From contig CAVXHQ010000001.1 in the NCBI GenBank assembly GCA_963761735.1, forward strand, positions 248,001 through 312,000: a stretch of 64,000 nucleotides of DNA, read 5' to 3'. Under the pieces are notes generated by a model. The model was not told the DNA's origin. It saw nothing but the letters and a program-made list of their open reading frames with translations, and ran no database searches. This document shows, piece by piece, positions 9,040 through 17,668 of the stretch (positions are counted from its first letter, which is position 1; every line of letters starts with the position of its first letter). Source of the DNA: CAVXHQ01 sp963761735 (lineage in GTDB: Bacteria > Pseudomonadota > Alphaproteobacteria > Rhodobacterales > Rhodobacteraceae). The position numbers and the translations under genes are program-made.

Positions 9040-10566
9040 ATGAGTTACACCGCGCTGATCGAGGTCATGGGCCGGGTGAACGACCTGCTGAACGCAGGCT
9101 CGATCCTGTCGTGGGACGCGCGGGTGATGATGCCACGCGGCGGCAGCGCGAGCCGGTCCAAGCAGTTGTCGACGCTGGCCGTCGCGGCGCGCAACCTGCT
9201 GTGTTCGACTGAGACGAAACGCGCGCTCGACGGTGCGGAACGGGACGTGGCGGGCAAGGCGGGCGACAGCCCGGAGGCGCGGATCGTGGCACAGGTGCGC
9301 GAGGCGATAGACTGGCACGAGCGGATCCCGGCGGAGCTGTTGCGGCGCAAGACCGAACTGGGGTCGGAGGCGCACGACGTCTGGGCCGAGGCGCGGCGCG
9401 AGGCCGATTTCGCCAAGTTCGCCCCGGCGCTGACCCAGATGGTCGACATCAACAAGGAGATGGCCGAGGCCATCGGATATGACGCCCACCCCTACGACGC
9501 GCTGATGTACCGGTTCGAACCGGGGATGACCAAGGCGGGTCTGGACACGCTTTTCGGGCAGTTGCGGGACGGGATGCTGCCGCTGGTGCAGGCCATCGCG
9601 CAGGCGGAACAGCCGCGCGGCGATTTCCTGTTGCGCGACTATCCGCAGGATCAGCAGATGGCGTTCGCCGAAAAAATGGCTGCGAAGGTAGGCTATGATT
9701 TCGACCGCGGTCGCCTCGACCTGACGGTGCATCCGTTCGAGGTCTCGTTCACCCGCAACGACGTGCGCATCACGACGCGGGTGGCGCGCGATTTCATGCA
9801 GATGTCGCTGTTCGGCGCGCTGCACGAGGCGGGGCACGGGATGTACGAACAGAACGTCGACCCGGCCTATACCCGCACGCCTCTGGCGACCGACCTGATC
9901 AGCCTGTACGCCGTCGGCGGCGTCAGTTTCGGCGCGCACGAGAGCCAGAGCCGGTTGTGGGAAAACCACGTCGGCCGCAGCCGCGCGTTCTGGGACAACC
10001 ACATGGACGACATCCGCGCCGCCCATCCGGGCCTTCTCGACGACGTGACACCGGACGAATTCTACCTTGCCATCAACAAGTCCGAGCCGAGCCTGATCCG
10101 CGTCGAGGCGGACGAGCTGACCTATGATTTCCACATCATGCTGCGGTGCGAGATCGAGGCGGCGCTGGTGGACGGCTCGCTCGCGGTCGCCGACCTGCCG
10201 GAGGCGTGGAACGCGCGGATGAAAGAGACCCTCGGGATCGACGTGCCCGACGACGCGAACGGCGTGTTGCAGGACGTGCACTGGTCGTCGGGACAGATCG
10301 GGACGTTCTGCAACTATACCGTCGGCAACATCATGGCGGCGCAATTGTTCGACACGGCGACGAAGGGCGACGCGGGGGTTCAGGCAGGGCTGGACGCCGC
10401 CGATTACACGCCGCTGCGCGAATGGCTCAATGAAAACGTCGCGCAGCACGGGCGGCGGTTCAGCCGCGACGAACTGCTGGAAAAGGCGACGGGACGTCCG
10501 CTCGATCCCGAACCCTACCTCGATTACCTGACGACGAAATATTCGGATATCTACGCGCTGGCCTGA
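9040..10566 (+). CDS. M32-family metallocarboxypeptidase (Taq carboxypeptidase type)
   Basis: A 508-residue protein, normal for family M32. HEAGH at residues 262-266 is the zinc motif with the catalytic Glu, and the family's DLISLYAVGG, GAHESQSRLWEN and SGQIGTFCNYTVGN follow. The enzyme removes C-terminal residues from short peptides and is cytoplasmic. ATG 9040 is chosen over the longer frame from 8950 because AGGAG precedes it by 7 nt and the protein then begins with the usual MSYTALIE-type N-terminus. First gene of the rightward unit, 21 bp before the aminotransferase. Confidence 0.93.
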   Translation: MSYTALIEVMGRVNDLLNAGSILSWDARVMMPRGGSASRSKQLSTLAVAARNLLCSTETKRALDGAERDVAGKAGDSPEARIVAQVREAIDWHERIPAELLRRKTELGSEAHDVWAEARREADFAKFAPALTQMVDINKEMAEAIGYDAHPYDALMYRFEPGMTKAGLDTLFGQLRDGMLPLVQAIAQAEQPRGDFLLRDYPQDQQMAFAEKMAAKVGYDFDRGRLDLTVHPFEVSFTRNDVRITTRVARDFMQMSLFGALHEAGHGMYEQNVDPAYTRTPLATDLISLYAVGGVSFGAHESQSRLWENHVGRSRAFWDNHMDDIRAAHPGLLDDVTPDEFYLAINKSEPSLIRVEADELTYDFHIMLRCEIEAALVDGSLAVADLPEAWNARMKETLGIDVPDDANGVLQDVHWSSGQIGTFCNYTVGNIMAAQLFDTATKGDAGVQAGLDAADYTPLREWLNENVAQHGRRFSRDELLEKATGRPLDPEPYLDYLTTKYSDIYALA

Positions 10567-10587
10567 GGCCGGACGAGGAGGACAGAC

Positions 10588-11787
10588 ATGACGACCATCG
10601 ACCCACGGCTCGCCAGACGGGTGAAACTCTCGGACGGGGCGCTGATCACCCGGATGCTCGATATCGCCGAGGGGCTGGACGACGTGATCAAGCTGGGGCG
10701 GGGCGACCCGGACCTCGACACGCCCGCGCACATCATCAAGGCGGGGCAGGAGGCGCTGGCGAACGGGGCGACGCATTACACCCACCCGCTGGGCATCGCG
10801 CCGCTGCGCGAGGCGATCGCCGACAACATCCGCACCTATGGCGGGGCGGATTATGCGCCCGACGAGATCATGATCACACCGGGCGGCCAGCAGGGCATGT
10901 TCATCATCGCCCTGTCGCTGCTGAACCCCGGCGATGAGATCATCGTGCCGTGCCCCGGCTACAATCCCTACCAGCAGGCCGCCGAAATGTCGGACGCCGT
11001 GGTGGTGCAGGTGCCGATGACGATGGCCACGAATTTCACGCTGACGGCGGATATGGTCGCCGAGCGGATCACGCCGAAGTCGAAGATCCTCGTGCTGATC
11101 AACCCCAATAACCCCACCGGCACCGTCACCCCGCCCGACGAGGTTCGCAAGATCGCGGAACTGGCCAAGAAGCACGACCTGATCGTGATCTCGGACGAGA
11201 TCTATTCGCGTCTGACCTTTGGCAACAACACGGTTCTGCCGGTGGCGTCCCTGCCGGACATGAAGGACCGCACGATCACCCTGTCGGGCTTTTCCAAGGC
11301 CTATGCGATGACCGGCTGGCGGATCGGATACCTGGCCGGGCCGCGCGCGCTGATCGCGCCCATGTCCGAGGTGAACCACGCCTTTGCGATTTCCACCGCC
11401 GCCGTCAGCCAGCACGCGGCACTTGCCGCGATGACCGGACCGCAGGACTGCGTCGACGAGATGCGCGACCTGTACGACGAACGCCGCCGCGCGATGCTCG
11501 AGGGGCTGGACGCGATGGGCATGGGCTATGCCGAACCGCAGGGCGGGTTCTACGTCTATGCAAACGTGGCGAGCCTCGGCCTCGGGATCACGGCGGGGCC
11601 GTTCTGCGAACGTCTTTTGGCCGAAGGCCGGGTGATGATGTACCCGGGCACGATCTATGGCGACCACACCGACGATTTCATCCGCATGTCGATGACGCAG
11701 CCCGTGGACCGCATCCGCACCGCGATGACCCGCATGGCCCGCGTCGTCGAGAGTTTTCGCGCCGAGGCGCGCACCCCCGCAATTTAA
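10588..11787 (+). CDS. Pyridoxal-phosphate aminotransferase, class I/II (paralogue of 2341-3522)
   Basis: A 399-residue class I/II aminotransferase. INPNNPTGTV, VISDEIYSRL and LSGFSKAYAMTGWR are conserved, with the PLP lysine at residue 237. It aligns over its whole length with the aminotransferase of the leftward operon (shared starts such as GRGDPD.DTPAHI), so an old duplication has put one copy in each arm. GAGGAGG lies upstream of ATG 10588. The donor is unknown; two copies suggest two transamination steps or two substrates, which is inference. Confidence 0.93.
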   Translation: MTTIDPRLARRVKLSDGALITRMLDIAEGLDDVIKLGRGDPDLDTPAHIIKAGQEALANGATHYTHPLGIAPLREAIADNIRTYGGADYAPDEIMITPGGQQGMFIIALSLLNPGDEIIVPCPGYNPYQQAAEMSDAVVVQVPMTMATNFTLTADMVAERITPKSKILVLINPNNPTGTVTPPDEVRKIAELAKKHDLIVISDEIYSRLTFGNNTVLPVASLPDMKDRTITLSGFSKAYAMTGWRIGYLAGPRALIAPMSEVNHAFAISTAAVSQHAALAAMTGPQDCVDEMRDLYDERRRAMLEGLDAMGMGYAEPQGGFYVYANVASLGLGITAGPFCERLLAEGRVMMYPGTIYGDHTDDFIRMSMTQPVDRIRTAMTRMARVVESFRAEARTPAI

Positions 11788-11822
11788 GCCCGCATTTAGG
11801 CTCGCAACCCGAGGACCAGAAC

Positions 11823-12314
11823 ATGACCGTCAAATCCGACAATCCGAACGTGCGTAGCATCAAGCACATGGCCTTTGCCGTGCGCGACGCGAAAAAGGCG
11901 CTCGGCGCCTATGCGCAGTTCCTGCACGTCCCCGCCGACACCGAGATCACGCATTTCGCCAAATCCGGCAACAAGGTGGCGCTCTTCTATCTCGGCGGCA
12001 TCGAGTACCAGCTCTGCCAGTCCACGCAAAAGGGCGGGCGCTTCGATGCCTGGATCGAGGAGCGCGGCGCCGAAGGCCTGCACCACATCTGCTATGAGGT
12101 CGACGATATCGACGCGGCACTGGCGCACGCCCAGAAACAGGGGGCCGACCTGCGCGAGTGCAAGGCCTGCAAGAAAACCGGCAGCCACGCCCACCCCGAA
12201 GGCTGGGTCGCGTTCCTCGACAACGACGCGGGCGGGATCGAGATCGAGTTCATGCAGGTCTATACGCCCGAACAGCTGAAGGCCTGGGAAGACGGCGGGG
12301 CGGCAGCGGTATGA
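11823..12314 (+). CDS. VOC (glyoxalase-fold) family protein
   Basis: A 163-residue protein with two beta-alpha-beta-beta-beta modules of the vicinal oxygen chelate superfamily. IKHMAFAVRD supplies the first metal His, GLHHICYEVDD the second, and GIEIEFMQ the C-terminal metal Glu, a pattern close to methylmalonyl-CoA epimerase and glyoxalase I. GAGGACC precedes ATG 11823. Members catalyse isomerisation, epimerisation or ring opening with a divalent metal, but the reaction here is not predictable. It overlaps the next gene by ATGA. Confidence 0.85.
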   Translation: MTVKSDNPNVRSIKHMAFAVRDAKKALGAYAQFLHVPADTEITHFAKSGNKVALFYLGGIEYQLCQSTQKGGRFDAWIEERGAEGLHHICYEVDDIDAALAHAQKQGADLRECKACKKTGSHAHPEGWVAFLDNDAGGIEIEFMQVYTPEQLKAWEDGGAAAV

Positions 12315-13309
12315 GCACGCAAGCGAACGAGAGCCTGACGGTCGGCACCGCAACGGCGAAACCCGGCGAGGTCGTGCGTGGCACGATCGTGGGGCCTGCG
12401 ATGGCGGGTGGCGTCGCGGTCGAGATCCCCGTCGTGGTCATCAACGGCGCGGGTGCCGGCCCGACCTTCTGGGTCAACGCCGCGATCCACGGCGACGAGC
12501 CCGAGGGGCCGCTGGCCTGCATGCTGGCGCGCGAACGGATCGACGCTGCCGCGTTGCGCGGTGCTGTGGTGCTGGTGCCCTGCGTCAACCCGCTGGCGTT
12601 TTCCGCCGCCGAACGCGGCAACCCGCTGGACACCTTTGCCTATGACATGAACCGGATCTATCCCGGCAAGGCCGACGGCTATTTCACCGAGCGGCTGGCG
12701 CACGCCCACTGGCAGGCGATGAAGGACGTGGCCGACATGGAAATCTCGATCCATTCGGGCGGCGCGCATTCGTTCCTCGACAAGGCGATCTTCGTCGACG
12801 AGCGCCCCGAGAGCGTCGAACTGGCCCGCGCGATGGGGACCGGCTGGGGCTGCATCATGTCGAATTTTACCAAATCGGGCTCGCCGATGGCGGCGCTGAA
12901 CGGCGCGGGCAAGGTGGGGATCACCGTGGAACTGGGCGGGCGTTCGTACACCTCGCCCGAGCGGTTCCGCTATGTCGGCGACGAATTGGCCAGGAGCATC
13001 GTCAACATCTGTTACCATTACGACATGCTCGACGGCACGGCGACCTATCCCGACGACGCGACGAAGGGGCAGCAGGAGGCGCTGCTGGCGCCTGCGTCCG
13101 GGATATTCCTGCCCGAAGAGGGCACAGATTTCCTGACGCCGATGAAGAAAGGCGACCGGATCGCGCGGATCGTGAACATCTTCGGCGACGAGGTCGGCAC
13201 CTTGCAGGCCCCCGCCGACGGCATGTTCTTTGGCCTGCGGGCGCTGCCGAACGTGAATGCGGGCGACTGGTGCTGTTTCTTCAACAAGGTCGAGGGGCCG
13301 CGTGATTAG
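12311..13309 (+). CDS. Succinylglutamate desuccinylase/aspartoacylase-family deacylase (M14-like)
   Basis: A 332-residue zinc-dependent deacylase-like protein. AAIHGDEPEG supplies the first His and the Glu ligand, MEISIHSGG the second His, and ITVELGG the likely general base Glu. The C-terminal beta domain (GIFLPEEGTDFLTPMKKGD) is typical of AstE/ASPA relatives. The family removes N-acyl groups from amino acids; ectoine-pathway DoeB is one example. ATG 12311 overlaps the VOC stop by ATGA; a longer frame from 12158 merely shadows the VOC gene. It suggests that an N-acyl amino acid is an intermediate of the pathway. Confidence 0.88.
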   Translation: MSTQANESLTVGTATAKPGEVVRGTIVGPAMAGGVAVEIPVVVINGAGAGPTFWVNAAIHGDEPEGPLACMLARERIDAAALRGAVVLVPCVNPLAFSAAERGNPLDTFAYDMNRIYPGKADGYFTERLAHAHWQAMKDVADMEISIHSGGAHSFLDKAIFVDERPESVELARAMGTGWGCIMSNFTKSGSPMAALNGAGKVGITVELGGRSYTSPERFRYVGDELARSIVNICYHYDMLDGTATYPDDATKGQQEALLAPASGIFLPEEGTDFLTPMKKGDRIARIVNIFGDEVGTLQAPADGMFFGLRALPNVNAGDWCCFFNKVEGPRD

Positions 13310-13351
13310 GGCCGGCAGGTTGCGGGCGCGCCGGATCCGGGCGGTGACAGG

Positions 13352-14263
13352 GTGAACCGGCTGCGCGACCTTGCAGGGTATGGCGCGACGCCCCCCGATA
13401 TCCGCTGGCCGGGCGGGGCCGGTCTCGCGGTGAATTTCGTCCTCAACGTCGAGGAGGGATCGGAATATTCGGTGGGCGACGGCGACGGCCGGTCGGAAAG
13501 CGCGCTGACCGAGGTGCGCGCCAGCCGGGTGCCCACGGGCGACCGCGATCTGGCCGCCGAAAGCATGTACGAATACGGTTCCCGCGTCGGATTCTGGCGC
13601 CTGCACCGCCTGTTCACCGGGCGCGACATGCCGCTGACGGTGTTTGCCAGCGCGCAGGCCCTGGAACGCTGCCCCGATATCGCGGCGGCCATCGCCGCGA
13701 CCGACTGGGACATCTGCGCCCACGGGTTGCGCTGGGTGGAACATTACCTGATCGACGCCGCGACCGAGGAGCGCCACATTGCCGAGGCCCATGAGAGCCT
13801 GACGCGCACCACCGGGCGCGCGCCGCGCGGCTGGTACTGCCGCTATTCGGCGTCGGCGGCGACGCGGGGCCTGGTGCAGGCACACGGCGGCTTCGATTAC
13901 GACAGCGACGCCTATAACGACGACCTGCCGTACTGGACCGACGGCGCGCGCGGACCGCACCTGGTGATCCCCTATTCGATGGTGACGAACGACGCGAAAT
14001 TCCTGTCGGGCGACGCCTATTCGGCGCACGATTACGCCGATTATCTGATCGACACCTTCGATGTTCTGCACGCCGAGGCGCGGGACATGCCGCGGATGAT
14101 GTCCGTGGGCCTGCACGCGCGGGTGATCGGCCATCCCGGGCGGATCGCCGGGCTGATGCGGTTCATGGATCATGTCGCCGGGCGCGACGACGTCTGGCTG
14201 TGCCGTCGCGGCGATATCGCCGATCACTGGCGCGCGCAGGTGCCGCCCGGGGGTGCTGCGTGA
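13352..14263 (+). CDS. Polysaccharide deacetylase-fold hydrolase (PuuE/allantoinase-like)
   Basis: A 303-residue protein with a GTG start at 13352. FVLNVEEGSEYSVGDGD and the later CAHGLRWVEHY and RAPRGWYCRYS segments match the NodB-fold subgroup that includes the metal-independent allantoinase PuuE and peptidoglycan deacetylase-like proteins of the cytoplasm. There is no signal peptide. Members act on C-N bonds of amides. Its stop overlaps the AllA-like gene as GTGA, and in other bacteria PuuE and AllA families both serve allantoin breakdown, which makes a ureide-type substrate plausible but unproven. Confidence 0.85.
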   Translation: MNRLRDLAGYGATPPDIRWPGGAGLAVNFVLNVEEGSEYSVGDGDGRSESALTEVRASRVPTGDRDLAAESMYEYGSRVGFWRLHRLFTGRDMPLTVFASAQALERCPDIAAAIAATDWDICAHGLRWVEHYLIDAATEERHIAEAHESLTRTTGRAPRGWYCRYSASAATRGLVQAHGGFDYDSDAYNDDLPYWTDGARGPHLVIPYSMVTNDAKFLSGDAYSAHDYADYLIDTFDVLHAEARDMPRMMSVGLHARVIGHPGRIAGLMRFMDHVAGRDDVWLCRRGDIADHWRAQVPPGGAA

Positions 14264-14757
14264 CGGTCGGGGGTGCCCCTGCCTCCCCGACCCGCCGGCT
14301 GTCGCCGCCCGACGCTGCGGCATTCGCGCCGTTTGGCCGGTTCGTCACGCCGCCCGCCACGCCGGGCGAACGGGCGTTCTACAGCGATGCCTTTGCGGGT
14401 GCGCCCGCCGACACCGGCGCCGTCATTCACGTCAACCACGTCCTCGCGTCGGCGTTTCCGCTGAGCGTCACCCGGATCGAACGCCACCCGCACGCCGCGC
14501 AATGTTTCGTGCCGCTGGACGTGGCGCGCTATGTCGTGGCGGTGATGCCGTCCGACGCCGCGGGCGATCCGGAGCCCCGCGGCCTTCTCGCCTTCGAGGT
14601 GCCGGGCGACACGGGCGTGATCTACGCCCCCGGCGTCTGGCATCTGGGGGCCACCGTCCTCGACCGCAGCGGCCATTTCGTCGTGACGATGTGGCGCGGC
14701 GGCGCGCAGCCCGACGACGCGTTCCGCGACATCGACCCGATCCTCCTGACCCTCTGA
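14260..14757 (+). CDS. Ureidoglycolate lyase (AllA)-family protein
   Basis: A 165-residue cupin-like protein. IERHPHAAQCFVPLD, then YVVAVMPSD, then GVIYAPGVWHLG are the characteristic AllA segments. Known AllA proteins release urea from ureidoglycolate to give glyoxylate. GTG 14260 is chosen because it overlaps the stop of the deacetylase gene as GTGA; the frame is open from 14200 but that part lies inside the upstream gene. Only 13 bp separate it from the DapA-like gene. The true substrate may be a related ureido or amino acid compound. Confidence 0.82.
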   Translation: MTVGGAPASPTRRLSPPDAAAFAPFGRFVTPPATPGERAFYSDAFAGAPADTGAVIHVNHVLASAFPLSVTRIERHPHAAQCFVPLDVARYVVAVMPSDAAGDPEPRGLLAFEVPGDTGVIYAPGVWHLGATVLDRSGHFVVTMWRGGAQPDDAFRDIDPILLTL

Positions 14758-14770
14758 CGAAAGACCCGCC

Positions 14771-15673
14771 ATGACCCCGCGCAAGATCGAACTGTTCGTT
14801 CCGGCCATCACGCCCTTTGCCGCCGACCTGTCGGTCGACACCGGACGCTTCGTCGCCCATGCAAAGGGGCTGCTGGCGGCGGGCGCGCACGGGCTGGCGC
14901 CGTTCGGGACGACGAGCGAGGCCAATTCGCTGTCGGTCGCGGAGCGGACGGCCGCTCTCGAGGCGCTGACCCGCGCGGGCATCCCGGCGGCACAGCTGAT
15001 CCCCGGCACCGGCTGCTGTGCGGCCGCCGACAGCATCGCGCTGTCGAAACACGCGATGGATCTTGGCTGTCGCGGCGTCCTGATGCTGCCGCCGTTCTTC
15101 TACAAGGGCGTGAGCGACGACGGCGTGTTCGATGCCTACGCCCGGGTGATCGAGGCGGTGGGGACGGGCCTGCGCGTCTATCTCTACCACATTCCGCAGA
15201 TGTCCGGCGTGCCGATAACCTGTGCGCTGATCGAGCGCCTGATCGCGGCCTATCCCGGCGTCATCGCGGGCCTCAAGGACAGTTCGGGCAAGTGGGAGAA
15301 TACCGCCGCCGTCATCGCCGCCTTCCCGCAGATCGACACCTATTCGGCGTCGGAATCCCTCATTCCCGAAAACGTCGCGGCGGGCGGGGCAGGGTGCATC
15401 AGCGCCAGTTCCAACGTCAACCCGGCGGGCATCCGGGCGCTGATCGACGGGCTGAACGGGCCGGACCACGACACCCTGCACGATCAGGTCAGCGGGGTGC
15501 GCCGCATCTTCGAAGGATTGCCGCTGATCCCCGCGATCAAGGCCGCGGTGGCGGCACAGACGGGCGAGCCTGATTTCGCCCGGGTCCGCCCGCCGTTCAC
15601 GGCGACGGGGGCAGAGCACGGCGATGCCATCGCGCAGGCCGTGCGGCTGGCCGGACCGCAGGGCGCTGCATGA
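14771..15673 (+). CDS. Dihydrodipicolinate synthase/N-acetylneuraminate lyase-family aldolase
   Basis: A 300-residue class I aldolase. APFGTTSEANSLS is the GTTGE-type phosphate or carboxylate-binding loop, LYHIPQMSG carries the active-site Tyr, and AGLKDSSGKW carries the Schiff-base lysine. The family makes or breaks C-C bonds involving pyruvate. It is not the housekeeping DapA by context; here it more likely cleaves a 4-hydroxy-2-oxo acid made by the dehydrogenases and aminotransferases nearby (inference). Its stop overlaps the next start by ATGA. Confidence 0.9.
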   Translation: MTPRKIELFVPAITPFAADLSVDTGRFVAHAKGLLAAGAHGLAPFGTTSEANSLSVAERTAALEALTRAGIPAAQLIPGTGCCAAADSIALSKHAMDLGCRGVLMLPPFFYKGVSDDGVFDAYARVIEAVGTGLRVYLYHIPQMSGVPITCALIERLIAAYPGVIAGLKDSSGKWENTAAVIAAFPQIDTYSASESLIPENVAAGGAGCISASSNVNPAGIRALIDGLNGPDHDTLHDQVSGVRRIFEGLPLIPAIKAAVAAQTGEPDFARVRPPFTATGAEHGDAIAQAVRLAGPQGAA

Positions 15674-16602
15674 CGGACGGAACGGTCCTCGTCACCGGCG
15701 CGGGCGGGTTCGTCTGTTCCGAGATCGTGCTGGCGCTGGTGCGCGCCGGGCGCGACGTTGTGGCGACGGACCGGGCGTTCGACGCTGCCACCCGCGCGCG
15801 GTTGGCGGGCGTTTCGCTGATAGAGGCACCGCTGGCGCGGGCGCTCGCGGATGTCGGGCAGGTGGGCGCGGTGATCCACGGTGCGGCGCTGACGGCGGAT
15901 CCGGGCGAAATGGGGATCACGGCGGCGGAGCATCTGAACCGCAATCTCGGGATGCTGACCCGAACGCTGGCCACGGCACGGGACGCGGGTGCCGGGCGCG
16001 TGCTGTTCCTCAGTTCGATGGGCGTATTCCGGCCCGACGACGGCCCGGCGCGGGCGGGGCGGTTTACCGAAGGCACGGTGCCCACCGGCGCTATCCCCTA
16101 TGCCGCGGCAAAGCGCGCGGGCGAGATCGTGACCGCCGCCGCCGCCGATGGTGCAATGCAGACCCTGTCGCTGCGGCTGGGAAATGTCGCGGGCCCGCAC
16201 GAGGCGGTGCGCGACAGCCGTCGTCATTTGTGCCTGATCGGCCGGATGCTGGCGCAGGCCCGCACCACGGGGCGGATCGACGTGAGCGATCCCGAGGGTG
16301 CGCGCGAATGGGCGTGGCTGCCGGACCTGGCGGATGGAATCGCGGCGCTGATGGGTGCGGCGTGGGACGCGCCGGTCCTGCATGCCGGTACGCCGCCGAT
16401 CCTGTCGCACCGCGCGCTGGCGGACGCCATCGCCGCACGGATGCCGGGGGTGACGGTTGCCGTGACGGATGGCGTATCGAACGGTGCGGGCCGCATCCGC
16501 GCGCCGATGGGGTCGGACCACGACAGTCCGATGGCGGCAATCCGCTGGACCCCGACCGACGCGTTTCTCGATACCCTCATCGCCGCCCGGGTGACGGCAT
16601 GA
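15670..16602 (+). CDS. NAD-dependent epimerase/dehydratase (extended SDR)
   Basis: A 310-residue Rossmann-fold protein. VLVTGAGGFV is the N-terminal dinucleotide-binding motif, FLSSMGVF holds the catalytic Ser and IPYAAAKRAGE the YxxxK pair, followed by LRLGNVAGPH. Extended SDRs epimerise, dehydrate or oxidise sugars and related alcohols with a bound NAD. It overlaps both neighbours by ATGA and sits just before two Gfo/Idh/MocA oxidoreductases, a group often found together in sugar or polyol catabolism. Substrate unknown. Confidence 0.9.
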   Translation: MTDGTVLVTGAGGFVCSEIVLALVRAGRDVVATDRAFDAATRARLAGVSLIEAPLARALADVGQVGAVIHGAALTADPGEMGITAAEHLNRNLGMLTRTLATARDAGAGRVLFLSSMGVFRPDDGPARAGRFTEGTVPTGAIPYAAAKRAGEIVTAAAADGAMQTLSLRLGNVAGPHEAVRDSRRHLCLIGRMLAQARTTGRIDVSDPEGAREWAWLPDLADGIAALMGAAWDAPVLHAGTPPILSHRALADAIAARMPGVTVAVTDGVSNGAGRIRAPMGSDHDSPMAAIRWTPTDAFLDTLIAARVTA

Positions 16603-17621
16603 GCGCGCTGCGCCTGATCCTCGTGGGCCTCGGCGCGCGGGCGCGGACATGGGCAGCGGTGGCACGCGCGAACCCAGACGTGCGGATCGTGGCGCTGTGC
16701 GACCCCGACGCGGGCGCCCGCGCGCGCACGGCCGCGGATTTCCCCGGTGTGCCCGTCGGCGCCACCCTGAACGATGTGACAGGCGTCGGCGCCGATGCCG
16801 CGCTGATCTGCACCCCGCCGGGCGGGCGCGATGCGTTGATCGAGGCGTGTTGCGCGCACCGCCTTGCGATCCTCGCGGAAAAGCCGCTGGCCGATGGCGT
16901 CTCCAGTGCCGCGCGGTTCGTTGCCATGGCCGAGAGCGCCGACGTGCCGCTGATCGTCGGGTTGAACTTTCGCTATCTGCGCGTCACGCAGGCGAAACGC
17001 GCGATCCTCGACGCGCGCACCTATGGCACCCCGGAATTCGGGCGGTTCCTGTACGAACGCTGGCGCGACGGAATGCAGCCGCAACTGAACAGATATCCCC
17101 TGACCATGGCGCATCCGATGCTGTGGGAACAGTCGATCCACCATTTCGACCTGATGCGCCACGTCTACCGCGCAGAGCCGGCCTACGTGCAGGCGCAGAC
17201 GTTCAATCCGTCGTGGTCGATGTACGCGGGCGATGCCAACGTGGCCGCGCTGTTCGGCTTTCACGGCGGGATGCGCGTCACCTATCAGGGCACCTGGGCC
17301 GCGGGCATCGACCGTCTCGATTTCGACTGGCGCACGGATTGTTCGGACGGGATCGTGGTGCAGCGCGCGATGTTCGGCGATCTTGCCGCCGGGCACCGGC
17401 ACGACACGGATCTGGCGCCTGTGCCGCTGCCCGATCATACGCCCTGGATCGACGACGCGACCGCCCTGCTCGCGTCCTTCGTCGCGACCTGCCGGGGGGC
17501 CGCACCGGAGTGCACCGGGCGCGACCACCTGCAATCGCTGTATATGCTGGAGGCCTGCATCCTCGCCTCCGCCCGCCGCGCCACCGTGACCATCGAAGAG
17601 GTCCGCGCGACCACCGCCTGA
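16599..17621 (+). CDS. Gfo/Idh/MocA-family oxidoreductase 1
   Basis: A 340-residue protein starting at ATG 16599, which overlaps the epimerase stop by ATGA. ILVGLGARAR is the NAD(P)-binding motif, LAILAEKPLAD contains the conserved EKP lysine, and WEQSIHHFDLMRH carries the catalytic His region. The family oxidises or reduces hydroxyls of sugars, inositols and amino acid derivatives. It differs clearly from the following paralogue, so the two probably catalyse different steps. The 47-bp gap after it is the longest in this part of the rightward unit. Confidence 0.9.
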   Translation: MSALRLILVGLGARARTWAAVARANPDVRIVALCDPDAGARARTAADFPGVPVGATLNDVTGVGADAALICTPPGGRDALIEACCAHRLAILAEKPLADGVSSAARFVAMAESADVPLIVGLNFRYLRVTQAKRAILDARTYGTPEFGRFLYERWRDGMQPQLNRYPLTMAHPMLWEQSIHHFDLMRHVYRAEPAYVQAQTFNPSWSMYAGDANVAALFGFHGGMRVTYQGTWAAGIDRLDFDWRTDCSDGIVVQRAMFGDLAAGHRHDTDLAPVPLPDHTPWIDDATALLASFVATCRGAAPECTGRDHLQSLYMLEACILASARRATVTIEEVRATTA

Positions 17622-17668
17622 AAACCGCGGGCCGCCCAATGCGCGGTCCGACCACAAAGGAGACCGCA

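Noticed and set aside
8920..11667. A 915-codon open frame on the minus strand
   Set aside because: It lies opposite the M32 and aminotransferase genes, which have full catalytic motifs. Its composition is a high-GC antisense artefact.
12260..14323. A 687-codon open frame on the minus strand
   Set aside because: It shadows the deacylase, deacetylase and AllA-like genes and shows no domain.
15624..16598. An N-terminal extension of the first Gfo/Idh/MocA protein
   Set aside because: The extension is an out-of-frame reading of the epimerase gene; the Rossmann motif begins right after ATG 16599.
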